This document shows, piece after piece, positions 42,400 through 53,693 of a stretch of 64,000 bases of DNA; within the stretch, counting starts at the first letter, position 1, and every line of letters starts with the position of its first letter. The notes under the pieces are model-generated. The model searched no databases. It had not been told where the DNA came from and saw nothing but the letters and a program-made list of their open reading frames with translations. The translations under genes and the position numbers were made by a program. This DNA comes from Photorhabdus namnaonensis (GTDB lineage Bacteria > Pseudomonadota > Gammaproteobacteria > Enterobacterales > Enterobacteriaceae). The stretch spans positions 79,101-143,100 of the forward strand of contig NZ_LOIC01000034.1 of NCBI RefSeq assembly GCF_001684335.1. Direction: 5' to 3'.

Positions 42400-43460
42400 T
42401 GAAAGCACTTAAATTTAATCGGGTGTGGGATGTGCAAATCCAGGATGTTGAACCGTTACTCTGTGTTGCGCCTGATGATGTTGTCGTTGATATTGCGGTG
42501 TGTGGCGTCTGTGGTACGGATGTTGGGATTATCACCGGATCTTATCCTGTTGCCATTCCCGGTACCACTCTGGGCCATGAAACAACGGGAGTTGTTACGC
42601 AAATAGGGAAGAGTGTCACTCATTTTAATGTGGGTGACCGTGTTGTCATCAATCCGACCTATTCCTGTGGTCATTGTCGGATGTGCCAGACTGGCAGTCC
42701 AAATCATTGCGAGAAAAAATTGGGAACCGAAGCGGGGGTTTCCTATGACGGGGCATTTGCTGAACAGTATTTGGCTAAAGAGAGTTCACTGATAAAGCTG
42801 GATGATCATGTCAGTATGGAAGAGGCATCATTGACTGAGCCACTCAGTTGCACACTGACCGGGGTTGATAAACTGGGCATTACTCATACCAATATTCGTG
42901 CGGCAGTAGCTGGCGCGGGTCCAATGGGAATGCTCTACATTTGGGCTTTACATGCCAAAGGCGTTAAGGCTTTCATGGTCGAGAAAAACGAAAGTCGTGT
43001 TCAATTTGCCAAAGAAAATCTGCCGCCGGAATGTGAGCTGTATACTGATTTTGATGAGGCATTGGCGCAACAATATGGTGATAAATCAGCGCTTATCGAT
43101 CTCTGTGTGGATACGACCGGGCAGCTAACCGAATACATTTTTGACCATTTGGCGCCTGGCGGAAAGTTGTTAAATGTCGCGCTTAAAGATAAACATGCCA
43201 ATCTTGATATCTTGAAAATTGCTGATAAGAGTCTTTCCGTGATTGGTTCCATCGATTCTCTGAATAACAGTTTTGAGCGTGCTTATACCATGATCCGCGA
43301 TGGTGTTATTCCAGCCGGTCGCTTGGTCAGCCAAGTTTTCGATTTTAATGATTATTTGCAGGCTTTTCTCACGGTTGGTTGTGATATTGCGTGCAAAACT
43401 CAAAAACCACTGTTTACTCCGAACTGTAAAGTGCTGATCCGTATTTCCGATCTAAAATAA
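42399..43460 (+). CDS. Zinc-dependent MDR alcohol/polyol dehydrogenase
   Basis: A 353-residue medium-chain dehydrogenase. The catalytic-zinc block CGVCGTD and GHETTGVV are present, and the structural zinc site is CGHCRMCQTGSPNHC. The NAD-binding region is AGAGPMGMLYIWALHAKGVK with an acidic residue (VEKNE) that favours NAD over NADP. It resembles sorbitol/threonine dehydrogenase types. Second gene of the operon; it likely interconverts an alcohol and a carbonyl that serves the aminotransferase. Confidence 0.88.
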   Translation: MKALKFNRVWDVQIQDVEPLLCVAPDDVVVDIAVCGVCGTDVGIITGSYPVAIPGTTLGHETTGVVTQIGKSVTHFNVGDRVVINPTYSCGHCRMCQTGSPNHCEKKLGTEAGVSYDGAFAEQYLAKESSLIKLDDHVSMEEASLTEPLSCTLTGVDKLGITHTNIRAAVAGAGPMGMLYIWALHAKGVKAFMVEKNESRVQFAKENLPPECELYTDFDEALAQQYGDKSALIDLCVDTTGQLTEYIFDHLAPGGKLLNVALKDKHANLDILKIADKSLSVIGSIDSLNNSFERAYTMIRDGVIPAGRLVSQVFDFNDYLQAFLTVGCDIACKTQKPLFTPNCKVLIRISDLK

Positions 43461-43473
43461 TGGAATGTTTCAC

Positions 43474-44106
43474 ATGGATAGATTTAATGTGATTTTTGAT
43501 ATCGATGGAGTCATTGTTGACAGTGAACAACTGCACTTTGATGTTCTTTGTGATTTGGCTTCTGACTACACACAGCATGTACAACCACAGCAACTTATTG
43601 GCCTGAGTTTGGAAGAAACGTTAGATTACATTGGGGTGCCAGCTCAGCGACAGAAAGAGATCACTGCCCAAATCGTCGCTGTTTACAAAGATAAGCTATC
43701 TAAAAGTTATCTTCGTCCAGGGATTTCCAGGTTGATAGCGGCCTTACAACAGCACCGTATCTCTTTTGGTTTTGTTTCCACTGCGTCGAGGGAAGTCTGT
43801 TTGGCGAATATTGGATTACTGGAGTTGAATGAAAGTCCGGCTTTAATCTCTGGTGACGATGTTGCGAGGACGAAACCTCATCCTGATCCCTATCTTGCTA
43901 TGTTGAAATTGAAGTCTATGGATATTCATCAGACATTAGTGATTGAAGATACCGATTTGGGGATTACCGCAGCAACGCGGGCAGGTATTCCCAATGTGTA
44001 TGCTTGGCCCCATGCTTTATCGGTTACACAACAGTATCAACAGGCAACTCGTATTATTGGGGTACTGACCGATATTCCGCAATTTTCTAAAATTAATTTT
44101 GTGTAA
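43474..44106 (+). CDS. HAD-superfamily phosphatase (subfamily IA, PGMB/GPH-like)
   Basis: About 210 residues. It begins MDRFNVIFDIDGVIVDSE with the DxDG(x)xxDS nucleophile motif I. STASREV is motif II, KPHPDPY holds the motif III Lys, and VIEDTDLGITAATRAGI is motif IV. The helical cap lies between. I prefer ATG 43474, which leaves GGA eight bases upstream; ATG 43465 is an alternative. It probably dephosphorylates a sugar or polyol phosphate intermediate of the same pathway. Confidence 0.85.
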   Translation: MDRFNVIFDIDGVIVDSEQLHFDVLCDLASDYTQHVQPQQLIGLSLEETLDYIGVPAQRQKEITAQIVAVYKDKLSKSYLRPGISRLIAALQQHRISFGFVSTASREVCLANIGLLELNESPALISGDDVARTKPHPDPYLAMLKLKSMDIHQTLVIEDTDLGITAATRAGIPNVYAWPHALSVTQQYQQATRIIGVLTDIPQFSKINFV

Positions 44107-44109
44107 CTT

Positions 44110-44147
44110 AATGCTCTCCGTTAGTGATAGCGGAGGGCATTTTATTG
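44110..44147 (+). terminator. Hairpin between HAD gene and MFS gene
   Basis: Arms AATGCTCTCCG (44110-44120) and CGGAGGGCATT (44131-44141), one mismatch, followed by TTATTG. It may be a partial terminator within the operon, or the end of the first three genes. Confidence 0.6.
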
Positions 44148-44165
44148 ATATAGAAGGAACATGAG

Positions 44166-45317
44166 TTGTCTGATCAAAATATTATCTCTTTGGTAAAACA
44201 ACCCATTATGGCGACGCGCGCCGCTTTTTTTATTGCTGGCTTTAGTCTTGCAAGTTGGGCTCCCCTTATTCCTTTAGCTAAAGAACGGCTACAACTTGAT
44301 AATGGCGCGATGGGGTTGCTAATGTTGGCATTCGGCATTGGCTCTTTCATCATGATGCCAATAGCGGGCATGTTAGCAGCACGTTTCGGTTGCCGGAACA
44401 TTTTCACTTTATGTGCTTTGGTTGTGCTAGTGATGTTGCCAGGGTTGAGTGTATTACCGACACCGCTGACACTGGCTTGCGCTTTATTTGTCTTTGGCGC
44501 AGGTATTGGGGCAATGGATGTTGTGGTCAATATCCACGCCGTCATGGTCGAGAAAATGGCTCAGAGGCCAATTATGTCTGGCTTTCACGCGTTATTCAGT
44601 TTGGGCGGGATCGCCGGTGCAGGATCGGTGAGTGCATTATTGTCTCTGGGAATATCACCTCTCCAGGTGATGGTAATGGCGGTATTACTGATTATTTTAT
44701 TGCTATTGCCGGTATGGGGCGGGTTATTGAACGAAGCTGAAGCGGGTAATACGCCATTCTTTGCTGTGCCTCATGGCATCGTGATTTTATTGGGTTTTCT
44801 CTGTTTTGTCGCCTATATCATGGAAGGATCAATGCTGGACTGGAGCGGTATATTATTAACCAGCGTACATAATATCAGTAGTCATCAGGCTGGTATCGGT
44901 TATACCTTGTTTGCTACTGCTATGACATCGGGTCGTTTTATGGGTGATAAGATCATTACCCTTTATGGACATCAACGAGTCTTTATTAGCAGTGCTTTAT
45001 TGGCGACTTCTGGGTTTATTCTTATTTACTCAGCATCAACCGCAATGATATTAGGACTCTCTTTCCTGATGATAGGCGCCGGATTATCCAATATAGCGCC
45101 AATGCTTTTTACCGCTTCTGGTCAACAGAAAATTATGCCTGATTCGCTGGCGGTTGCTGCGGTTTCTACAATGGGATATTCAGGGATTTTGCTGGGACCT
45201 GCAATCATTGGTGGATTAGCGCATATTGTGACATTACACGGCGCTTTCGCTTGTATTGCTTTACTCTCTATTTCCTTATTTGCAGGATATAAATTGATTA
45301 ATTCGAGCGGAAGATAA
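44166..45317 (+). CDS. MFS transporter, YbjJ-like
   Basis: A 383-residue membrane protein with 12 predicted helices. It begins with the block TRAAFFIAGFSLASWAPLIP and contains RFGCRNIFTLCAL (motif A-like) and GFHALFSLGGIAGA, typical of the YbjJ/FucP-like MFS branch. Start is TTG 44166 with AAGGA eight bases before; no in-frame ATG occurs until residue 15. Probably exports or imports the compound handled by the aminotransferase-dehydrogenase-phosphatase genes. Confidence 0.82.
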   Translation: MSDQNIISLVKQPIMATRAAFFIAGFSLASWAPLIPLAKERLQLDNGAMGLLMLAFGIGSFIMMPIAGMLAARFGCRNIFTLCALVVLVMLPGLSVLPTPLTLACALFVFGAGIGAMDVVVNIHAVMVEKMAQRPIMSGFHALFSLGGIAGAGSVSALLSLGISPLQVMVMAVLLIILLLLPVWGGLLNEAEAGNTPFFAVPHGIVILLGFLCFVAYIMEGSMLDWSGILLTSVHNISSHQAGIGYTLFATAMTSGRFMGDKIITLYGHQRVFISSALLATSGFILIYSASTAMILGLSFLMIGAGLSNIAPMLFTASGQQKIMPDSLAVAAVSTMGYSGILLGPAIIGGLAHIVTLHGAFACIALLSISLFAGYKLINSSGR

Positions 45318-45331
45318 TAGAGGAAGTTCCT

Positions 45332-45913
45332 ATGAGTTTGTCACAATATCATTGGCTTAATGAACCATCTGATTGGCAATGTGGCAGTGATTGGCTTAAT
45401 GTCACCACAGATCATAAGACCGATTTTTGGCAGAAAACATGGTATGGCTTTGAACGTCATAATGGTCATGTTTTTGGGCGTTATATTGAGGATGATTTCA
45501 CCTTTCAACTCTGTATTGAAGGTTGTTTTGAACATTTATATGATCAAGCGGGAGTCATGCTATTAGTCGATGAGAAACATTGGCTGAAAGGCGGAATTGA
45601 ATATTCTGATGGTCATGCCACGATTGGTAGTGTGCTGACACGTCATCATTCTGATTGGTCTATGGGCGTATTTCCTGGTGATTCTAGTAAATTCTGGTTA
45701 CGTTTGACTCGTGAAGAGGGATATTTAAGACTGCAATATTCCACCGATGGTTTACGGTGGCCATTGTTGAGGTTGGCTCCTTTTTTTGAAGATAAACAAC
45801 CCGTCTTTGTTGGTGCAATGTGTTGTTCTCCAGAACGGCACGGATTACAGGTGCGGTTTTCTGATTTCCAATTAACTCCGCCAATAAAAAAACCATTGCA
45901 TGATTTAAGTTAG
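45332..45913 (+). CDS. DUF1349 beta-sandwich protein
   Basis: A 193-residue protein of the DUF1349 (concanavalin-like beta-sandwich) family. Family blocks are TTDHKTDFWQKTWYG, DQAGVMLLVDEKHWLKGGIE and GVFPGDSSKFWLRLTREEGY. No signal peptide. Biochemical role unknown; the fold suggests sugar binding. Last gene of the operon, 14 bases after the transporter, followed by a good hairpin terminator. Confidence 0.85.
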   Translation: MSLSQYHWLNEPSDWQCGSDWLNVTTDHKTDFWQKTWYGFERHNGHVFGRYIEDDFTFQLCIEGCFEHLYDQAGVMLLVDEKHWLKGGIEYSDGHATIGSVLTRHHSDWSMGVFPGDSSKFWLRLTREEGYLRLQYSTDGLRWPLLRLAPFFEDKQPVFVGAMCCSPERHGLQVRFSDFQLTPPIKKPLHDLS

Positions 45914-45927
45914 CCAGACATGCTTTA

Positions 45928-45962
45928 AAGCACCCGGAGCAATATGCTTCGGGTGTTATATA
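45928..45962. terminator. Bidirectional terminator
   Basis: Arms CACCCGGAGC (45931-45940) and GCTTCGGGTG (45946-45955) with a G-U pair, flanked by TTATA on one side and CTTTAAAG on the other. It lies between convergent genes and serves both. Confidence 0.75.
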
Positions 45963-45975
45963 TTAAGTCAGATGT

Positions 45976-46461
45976 TTAAACTTTTTCTAAAATAAAACCG
46001 GTAAAATCAGCAGTTGCTTCTTCTGGAAGCTCTACAAATTGTTCTTTCAGCATATAAACACGTAAAAGTCCCTCTTCATCTGTGTTTAATTCAACTGAAC
46101 CGGTCGTAAAATTGAAGCTATTTACAACAAAGGATTCAGGGCCAAATGTGCGATTTTGTAAACCAAAATAAGCTGGCAACGCCCTTTGTGGTATTTGTTT
46201 TATCGATAAGCGTGCTGTACCCGTCAGTCTATATCTAACGTTAGGTTCCAACCCTGTTATAATTTGATCAATGACGCCAGAGCTGGAATAGCTTTGGATG
46301 TTAATAAAATTAACTCCATTCTCGGATAAGATTTCTACAGTTTCAGGGGTTGGGATTCTCCAGCCACGATATCCTTCGTTAAATGAACCATTAACCAGTT
46401 CTTGATTAGCTTTTTTTGTATCAGAATAATCTGCGCGATTTAGTATTTTCTTCATATCCAT
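45976..46461 (-). CDS. CBM-like jelly-roll protein, paralogue A
   Basis: A 161-residue protein without signal peptide. The block ELVNGSFNEGYRGWRIPTPE, the middle TGLEPNVRYRLTGTARLS and the end ADFTGFILEKV are the layout of carbohydrate-binding modules of the CBM4/9-like galactose-binding fold (N-terminal NGSFExGxxGW pattern). It is about 60-65 percent identical by eye to the paralogue at 46775. There is no enzyme domain. A lectin-like, secreted or cytosolic storage role are all possible; function unknown. It has its own upstream region similar to that of the paralogue. Confidence 0.7.
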   Translation of the reverse strand: MDMKKILNRADYSDTKKANQELVNGSFNEGYRGWRIPTPETVEILSENGVNFINIQSYSSSGVIDQIITGLEPNVRYRLTGTARLSIKQIPQRALPAYFGLQNRTFGPESFVVNSFNFTTGSVELNTDEEGLLRVYMLKEQFVELPEEATADFTGFILEKV

Positions 46462-46522
46462 ATATGAATCCTGTTAAATGAATAACGATTGAATTTTATT
46501 TTTCTTAATAATTTTTTCTGTA

Positions 46523-46559
46523 AGTACTTTAGCAATAATAGGGAAATATTCAATCGTGT
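46523..46559 (-). promoter_or_regulatory. Conserved upstream element of CBM-like gene A
   Basis: The segment reading ACTTTAGCAATAATAGGGAA plus the following ATATTCAATCGTG is nearly repeated upstream of paralogue B (47318-47354). It lies 62-98 bases from the start codon in both. Conservation in otherwise diverged flanks suggests a shared promoter or activator site, or simply recent duplication. Confidence 0.5.
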
Positions 46560-46707
46560 TTTTTAATTGAAGATTAGGTCTGTGATAATTAGTGTGGAAA
46601 TAAATTAGGTGACGAAATTATTACGATGGGGATTTATTTTTAAATAATTGAGCTATATTTCAGTTAAAATATTACTTTTTGATTTTTAAGTTTATTTTTT
46701 TCAACCT

Positions 46708-46741
46708 ATATTAAAACACCCAGAGCAGTGAACTCTGGGTA
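46708..46741 (-). terminator. Terminator of CBM-like gene B
   Basis: On the minus strand, ACCCAGAG/CTCTGGGT arms (46718-46725, 46733-46740) followed by GTTTTAA, 34 bases after the stop of the gene at 46775. Confidence 0.75.
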
Positions 46742-46774
46742 TTTAAAATGTTAAAATATATCTAAGTTAAATGC

Positions 46775-47251
46775 TTAGGCTTTCTCTAAAATAAAACCGG
46801 TAAAGTCAGCGGTTTCTCCATCTGGGCGAGGACCAACTTGGTCTTTCAACAAATAAACGCGTAAAAGTCCCTTTTGATCTGTACTTAATTCTACTGAACC
46901 CGTTGTAAAATCGGTGCTGTTTACAGCAAAAGAGTTGGGACCATCGGTATGGCTCTGTAAACCAAAATAAGCTGATGAGGCCCATTCTGCTGATACACGA
47001 GCTGTACCTGTCAGTTTATATTTAGTGTTAGGTTCTAATCCTTCGATAATTTGATCAATGACGCCAGAACCGGTAACGCTTTGGATTCTGATAAAGTGAA
47101 CGCCATTTTCAGATAAGATTTCTACTGATTCAGGGGCCGGGATTCTCCAGCCGTTATATCCTTCTTCGAATGAGCCGTTAACCAGTTCTTTATGAGAGTT
47201 TTTCTTGCTATCAGAATAATCTTCGTTATTCAGGATTTCTTGTACGTTCAT
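46775..47251 (-). CDS. CBM-like jelly-roll protein, paralogue B
   Basis: 158 residues, collinear with paralogue A: ELVNGSFEEGYNGWRIPAPE, then VIDQIIEGLEPNTKYKLTGT, FTTGSVELSTDQKGLLRVYL and ADFTGFILEKA. No signal peptide, no Cys, strongly beta. The ribosome site is AAAGGACT. The separate promoter and terminator show that the two paralogues are transcribed independently rather than as an operon. Function unknown; a carbohydrate- or lectin-like role is inferred from the fold pattern only. Confidence 0.7.
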   Translation of the reverse strand: MNVQEILNNEDYSDSKKNSHKELVNGSFEEGYNGWRIPAPESVEILSENGVHFIRIQSVTGSGVIDQIIEGLEPNTKYKLTGTARVSAEWASSAYFGLQSHTDGPNSFAVNSTDFTTGSVELSTDQKGLLRVYLLKDQVGPRPDGETADFTGFILEKA

Positions 47252-47317
47252 ATATTAGTCCTTTTTGAATAAATAGAAATGAATTTAATTTCTTTCAGCG
47301 CGTTGTTTCTCGGGGGG

Positions 47318-47354
47318 GCACTTTATCAATAATGGGATAATACTCAATTGTATT
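47318..47354 (-). promoter_or_regulatory. Conserved upstream element of CBM-like gene B
   Basis: Reads ACTTTATCAATAATGGGATA followed by ATACTCAATTGTA. It matches the element upstream of paralogue A at all but a few positions. Confidence 0.5.
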
Positions 47355-47500
47355 TTTTGTTGGTGGTGAATTGTAATTTGTGTAAATTAATAAAAATATG
47401 GGATAAATTAGGGTGAATTTCAATATACGTGGTGTATTTTATTTATTTTTCTCGCTATTTTTCGGTATTAATTGGAATTTAATGTTGAATGCCATTCTGT

Positions 47501-47785
47501 AAATAGGCAATTAATCTATCTATGAAGAATATATTGCCTATTTAATGAATATTAAGATGTGGGATTTTTTCTTTATGTAGATGATTTGTATATTGATAAG
47601 TAATGTATTTGTGTGTTAAAGGTTAAATTTAAGTTTGCGTAAAGTGGCTGTGTTGAAATAATAGGCGAATTCGATTGAGAGGTTCTTATTCAAAATTCAG
47701 GAAATATATTTTAAATAAAAGTTATTTTGTTGTTTTTAGCATCGGGTTATATTACTGTCTGGTATTAGCACCAGACAGTTTTCTA
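47501..47785 (+). ncRNA. Possible small RNA region with orphan terminator
   Basis: Two perfect hairpins lie in a 617-base gene-free interval. The first is AAATAGGCAAT/ATTGCCTATTT (47501-47511, 47533-47543). The second is ACTGTCTGGT-ATTAGC-ACCAGACAGT (47754-47779) followed by TTTTCTATATT. The second is a textbook intrinsic terminator for rightward transcription, yet no rightward gene precedes it. A rightward non-coding transcript is the simplest reading; its 5' end is unknown. Confidence 0.4.
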
Positions 47786-47868
47786 TATTAAATCCTATTT
47801 TCCTGGAGTTATTACCTATTAAAGGTTTTTACTTAAAATAGAATTATTTGAGAAGAGAGAAAATTAAA

Positions 47869-49008
47869 TTATCGGCCTAAATAACTATCCCAATCTTTCC
47901 AGACAGGTTGTAACCCGGCTTTAATTAATACGTCTGCGACCTGATAAACAGAACGGTTATCATGCGGCATAAATTGTTCCAATTCTTCGCGGCTATTATC
48001 TGCGTAACCACCGGGTTGGGTTTTAGAACCGGCACTAACATTATTAATCGCTAGTGGTATGACATGATCGCGGAAGAATGGAGATTCGCGGGTAGAAATA
48101 GAAAGCTCAACATCTGGCGCAAATAGGCGAAAAGCACAAATCAATTGTACCAGTTCTGTTTCACTCATCAGCGATGCGGGTTCAATGCCTCCGGCACAAG
48201 GTCGCAAACGTGGGAATGAAATAGAGTAACGGTTCTGCCAGTATGTGCGTTGCAGAAAGAATAAATGTTCAGCCACCATATAGCAGTCTGTCCGCCAATG
48301 ACTAGAGAGACCAATCAGTGCTCCTAAACCGATTTTGTCGATTTTTGCCCGACCAAGGCGATCAGGTGTTTGTAGTCGCCAGTGAAAATCCCGTTTCTTA
48401 CCTCGTAGATGATGCAACAGGTAAGTTGGCTCATGATAGGTTTCCTGATAAACCATTACACCATCTAGCCCCAGCGTTTTTAATTCTGAGTACTCTTCCT
48501 GTGTCATAGGCTGGACTTCCATCATTATTGAGCTGAAATATTCGCGGATAAGTGGCAAATAACGACGGAAATAATCCATACCGACCTTGCCCTGATGTTC
48601 TCCGGTGACTAATAACAGATTGTCGAAGCCCAGCGCTTTAATCGCCTGACATTCGGCGATAATTTCGTCTTTATTGAGTGTCTTGCGTTTGATGCGGTTA
48701 CTCATTGAGAACCCGCAGTAGGTGCAGTCATTGGCACACAAATTGGAGAGATAAAGCGGTACATAAAAACCAACGGTGTTACCGAAGCGTTGACGAGTCA
48801 GTTTTTGTGCCCGTTGTGCCAGTGGTTCGATATAAGATTTCGCTGCCGGAGAGAGCAAGGCCATGAAATCTTCTAGATTTAATTTGTTGCTGTTTAATGC
48901 TCGTTCAACATCCTGCGCGGTTTTGCTATTAATGCGAAGGGTAATGTCATCCCAGTCCAATTGTTGCCAGCGATAACTAAAATTGCTGTTTGTAAGATGA
49001 TTCGTCAT
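47869..49008 (-). CDS. thiH: Tyrosine lyase ThiH
   Basis: A 379-residue radical SAM enzyme (E. coli 377) that splits tyrosine to dehydroglycine and p-cresol for the thiazole ring of thiamine. The Fe-S block is CANDCTYCGFSMSN (CxxxCxxC). Other features are LLVTGEHQGKVGMDYF and the C-terminal YADNSREELEQFMPHDNRS. The ATGA overlap with thiG shows coupling. Last gene of thiCEFSGH. Confidence 0.97.
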   Translation of the reverse strand: MTNHLTNSNFSYRWQQLDWDDITLRINSKTAQDVERALNSNKLNLEDFMALLSPAAKSYIEPLAQRAQKLTRQRFGNTVGFYVPLYLSNLCANDCTYCGFSMSNRIKRKTLNKDEIIAECQAIKALGFDNLLLVTGEHQGKVGMDYFRRYLPLIREYFSSIMMEVQPMTQEEYSELKTLGLDGVMVYQETYHEPTYLLHHLRGKKRDFHWRLQTPDRLGRAKIDKIGLGALIGLSSHWRTDCYMVAEHLFFLQRTYWQNRYSISFPRLRPCAGGIEPASLMSETELVQLICAFRLFAPDVELSISTRESPFFRDHVIPLAINNVSAGSKTQPGGYADNSREELEQFMPHDNRSVYQVADVLIKAGLQPVWKDWDSYLGR

Positions 49009-49775
49009 CAGAACACTCTCAGGAAATCAGTCAGCGGACTGGATGCAACAGCATGTTGTTTTGGACTTGCCAGACCAGCTTGAGAGGATAATTCGCCTGC
49101 TTCAATCGCCATTTTAAAAGCTTGAGCCATTTTTATGGGATCTCGTGCAACGGCAATTGCGGTGTTGACTAATACGGCATCAGCCCCTAGTTCAATCGCT
49201 TCCAGAGCATGGCTTGGTGCGCCGATGCCGGCATCAATGACCACCGGCACTTGTGCTTGCTCAATAATAATTTGCAGGAAATCTCGCGTTAGTAGCCCTT
49301 GATTAGAGCCGATCGGTGCGCCTAAAGGCATGACCGCCGCGCAGCCCACCTCTTCCAGACGTTTGCACAAAACGGGATCAGCACTGCAATAGGGCAGAAC
49401 GACAAACCCATCCTTGACCAACATTTCCGCGCCTTTGAGTGTTTCAACCGGGTCAGGCAACAAGTATTTCACATCTGGGTGGATCTCTAGTTTGATCCAG
49501 TTGGTCGCTAGTGCTTCACGGGCCAGACGGGCGGCAAACAGAGCCTCTTCTGCGGTTTTGGCCCCGGAAGTATTTGGCAGCAATTTGACGCCAAGTTTTT
49601 GCAATGGCGCTAAAATAGCGTCATTACCGCTCTGCAAATCAATGCGTTTCATTGCCATCGTAACAAGCTGGCTGCCGGAGGCGGCTATGGCCTGAGTCAT
49701 TACATTTGCATTGGCGAATTTGCCTGTACCGGTAAATAGGCGGGAATGAAAAGTCGTATCAGCAATTTTTAACAT
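49008..49775 (-). CDS. thiG: Thiazole synthase ThiG
   Basis: A 255-residue TIM-barrel enzyme that forms the thiazole phosphate from DXP, ThiS-thiocarboxylate and dehydroglycine. I start at ATG 49775 ([20 protein letters not shown]), the standard N-terminus; the longer frame adds 16 unrelated residues. The Schiff-base Lys lies in [10 protein letters not shown]; phosphate-binding loops are [11 protein letters not shown] and [10 protein letters not shown]. It starts one base after the thiS stop. Confidence 0.97.
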   Translation of the reverse strand: MLKIADTTFHSRLFTGTGKFANANVMTQAIAASGSQLVTMAMKRIDLQSGNDAILAPLQKLGVKLLPNTSGAKTAEEALFAARLAREALATNWIKLEIHPDVKYLLPDPVETLKGAEMLVKDGFVVLPYCSADPVLCKRLEEVGCAAVMPLGAPIGSNQGLLTRDFLQIIIEQAQVPVVIDAGIGAPSHALEAIELGADAVLVNTAIAVARDPIKMAQAFKMAIEAGELSSQAGLASPKQHAVASSPLTDFLRVF

Positions 49776-49776
49776 A

Positions 49777-49977
49777 TCAACCTCCAACAATAGCCTGAAA
49801 TAAAAGGATATTGTCTCCATCATTGATCTGATGCGTATTCCACTCTGAACGCGGAATAATGGTTTGATTAATAGCCAGCGCTATTCCCGGTTGTGTTTGT
49901 TCAAGTTGTTCTAGCAATTGCTGTATAGCCAGAGGAGCCATAAGCTCCATCGGCTGGTCGTTTACCGTAATTTTCAT
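49777..49977 (-). CDS. thiS: Sulfur carrier ThiS
   Basis: A 66-residue ubiquitin-like sulfur carrier starting [12 protein letters not shown] and ending in the required Gly-Gly (FQAIVGG) that becomes the thiocarboxylate. An upstream in-frame Met would add eight residues that overlap thiF; the short start matches the family. The thiF stop overlaps the thiS start by four bases. Confidence 0.96.
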   Translation of the reverse strand: MKITVNDQPMELMAPLAIQQLLEQLEQTQPGIALAINQTIIPRSEWNTHQINDGDNILLFQAIVGG

Positions 49978-50723
49978 GCGATATCTCTGCAAATCGGGCA
50001 TTGTTGCGACGGGTTAAGTTGTAGTGTGCTCCAGCTTTGCTGTTTACCATCAAACAGTCGGAGCTTACCGCTTAACGGGGAAGGAAGCCCGGTTAACATT
50101 TTGATGGCTTCCAATGCCTGTAATGTGCCGATGATACCGACTACCGGACCTAATACACCCGCAGTCCGGCAATTTCGTAGTGGTTCTTCCTGTTCAGGGT
50201 AGAGACAGCTATAGCAGCCATGAAGATAAGGGGGTTCAAATACCATAAGTTGGCCGCTAAAACCGACAGCACTGCCGCTAATCAATGGCTTTCGCATTGC
50301 CACACAAGCGGTGTTGATAGCGTGGCGGGTTGTCATGTTGTCACAGCAATCGAGAACCAGATCGACTTGCTCCACGACTGTTGTCAGAGATTCCAGATCT
50401 TGACGTTGATTAAGGACCATTGTTTTTATCAGCGGATTCAATGCATTGAGTTGATTGGCCGCAAGCTCAGCTTTTGCGGCAGGGATCTCTTCGGTGCGGT
50501 AAAGTATTTGCCGTTGTAAATTGGAAATGTGCAATTGGTCATCATCAGCGAGATAAATTGTTCCCGCACCTGCCCCGGCCAGATAGAGAGAAGCGGGAGC
50601 GCCTAGCCCTCCCAGTCCGACAATCAGTACGCGGCTGGATTTCAGTTTTTCTTGCCCTTCCGGGCCGATATCTTCGAGTAACAGTTGTCGGCTGTAACGC
50701 ATAAATTCTTGATCATTCAGCAT
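49974..50723 (-). CDS. thiF: ThiS adenylyltransferase ThiF
   Basis: A 249-residue E1-like enzyme. The ATP site is GLGGLGAPASLYLAGAG, with DDDQLHISNLQRQ after it. Zinc-type Cys pairs are seen (CYSCLYPEQ and CPIC at the C-terminus). It adenylates the ThiS C-terminus for sulfur transfer. Part of thiCEFSGH. Confidence 0.97.
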   Translation of the reverse strand: MLNDQEFMRYSRQLLLEDIGPEGQEKLKSSRVLIVGLGGLGAPASLYLAGAGAGTIYLADDDQLHISNLQRQILYRTEEIPAAKAELAANQLNALNPLIKTMVLNQRQDLESLTTVVEQVDLVLDCCDNMTTRHAINTACVAMRKPLISGSAVGFSGQLMVFEPPYLHGCYSCLYPEQEEPLRNCRTAGVLGPVVGIIGTLQALEAIKMLTGLPSPLSGKLRLFDGKQQSWSTLQLNPSQQCPICRDIA

Positions 50724-50733
50724 AAGAACCTCT

Positions 50734-53314
<2,581 letters not shown>

Positions 53315-53419
53315 CTAACTGTGTTATTGGGAAAGTTGCTTGTCTGGAGCTCGCAGGGAGTAATGGTTGGTGGCTGGACAGGCCCGTAAAAAATTGGGTG
53401 GACCGACAGCGGTTGATTA

Positions 53420-53533
53420 CTCTTGTTCCCTTCGCGGGTATTAACCCGATCAGGTTCCGCGGATCCCGAATTAACGGTCTCAGCCTGTGTATGCTGCAAT
53501 AAAACAGCTTACGCTAGGCACTCCGACAAGAAA
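53420..53533 (-). promoter_or_regulatory. TPP riboswitch (thi-box) of thiC
   Basis: On the minus strand: 5' TCGGAGTGCC, then GGCTGAGA (53478-53485), ACCTGATCGGGTTAATACC and GCGAAGGGAAC. These are the conserved parts of the thi-box. The closing helix P1 pairs CTTGT (near 53530) with ACAAG (near 53424). The segment between GTGCC and GGCTGAGA is a longer P3 arm than minimal. It likely blocks thiC translation when TPP binds, as in E. coli. Confidence 0.95.
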
Positions 53534-53534
53534 G

Positions 53535-53622
53535 CAAACAGTAGTATAGAAGGGATTATGAAAACTACAACCCTTACTGATTAAAAGTATTAACAGTGAC
53601 CAGGTTAATTGTTGCCAGCCAT
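53535..53622. repeat. Left copy of ~85-base direct repeat
   Basis: The core TGACCAGGTTAATTGTTGCC plus AGCCAT (53597-53622) is repeated with one mismatch at 55455-55480. Weaker similarity continues leftward to about 53535 through GGGATTATG and the thiC promoter. Read on the minus strand, the core encodes GWQQLTWSL, a vestige of the HAD protein's C-terminus. Confidence 0.75.
53543..53570 (-). promoter_or_regulatory. thiC promoter
   Basis: Minus-strand TTGTAG (53565-53570), 16 bases, TATACT (53543-53548), ending ten bases before the riboswitch. A degenerate copy of the same segment occurs at 55399-55426. Confidence 0.65.
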
Positions 53623-53693
53623 GTTCTTGATTGTTTTGCGATCAATTTCTCATATTTATTAATTTTTTAGTGAATAAATGGAAAAGTTTCCTT

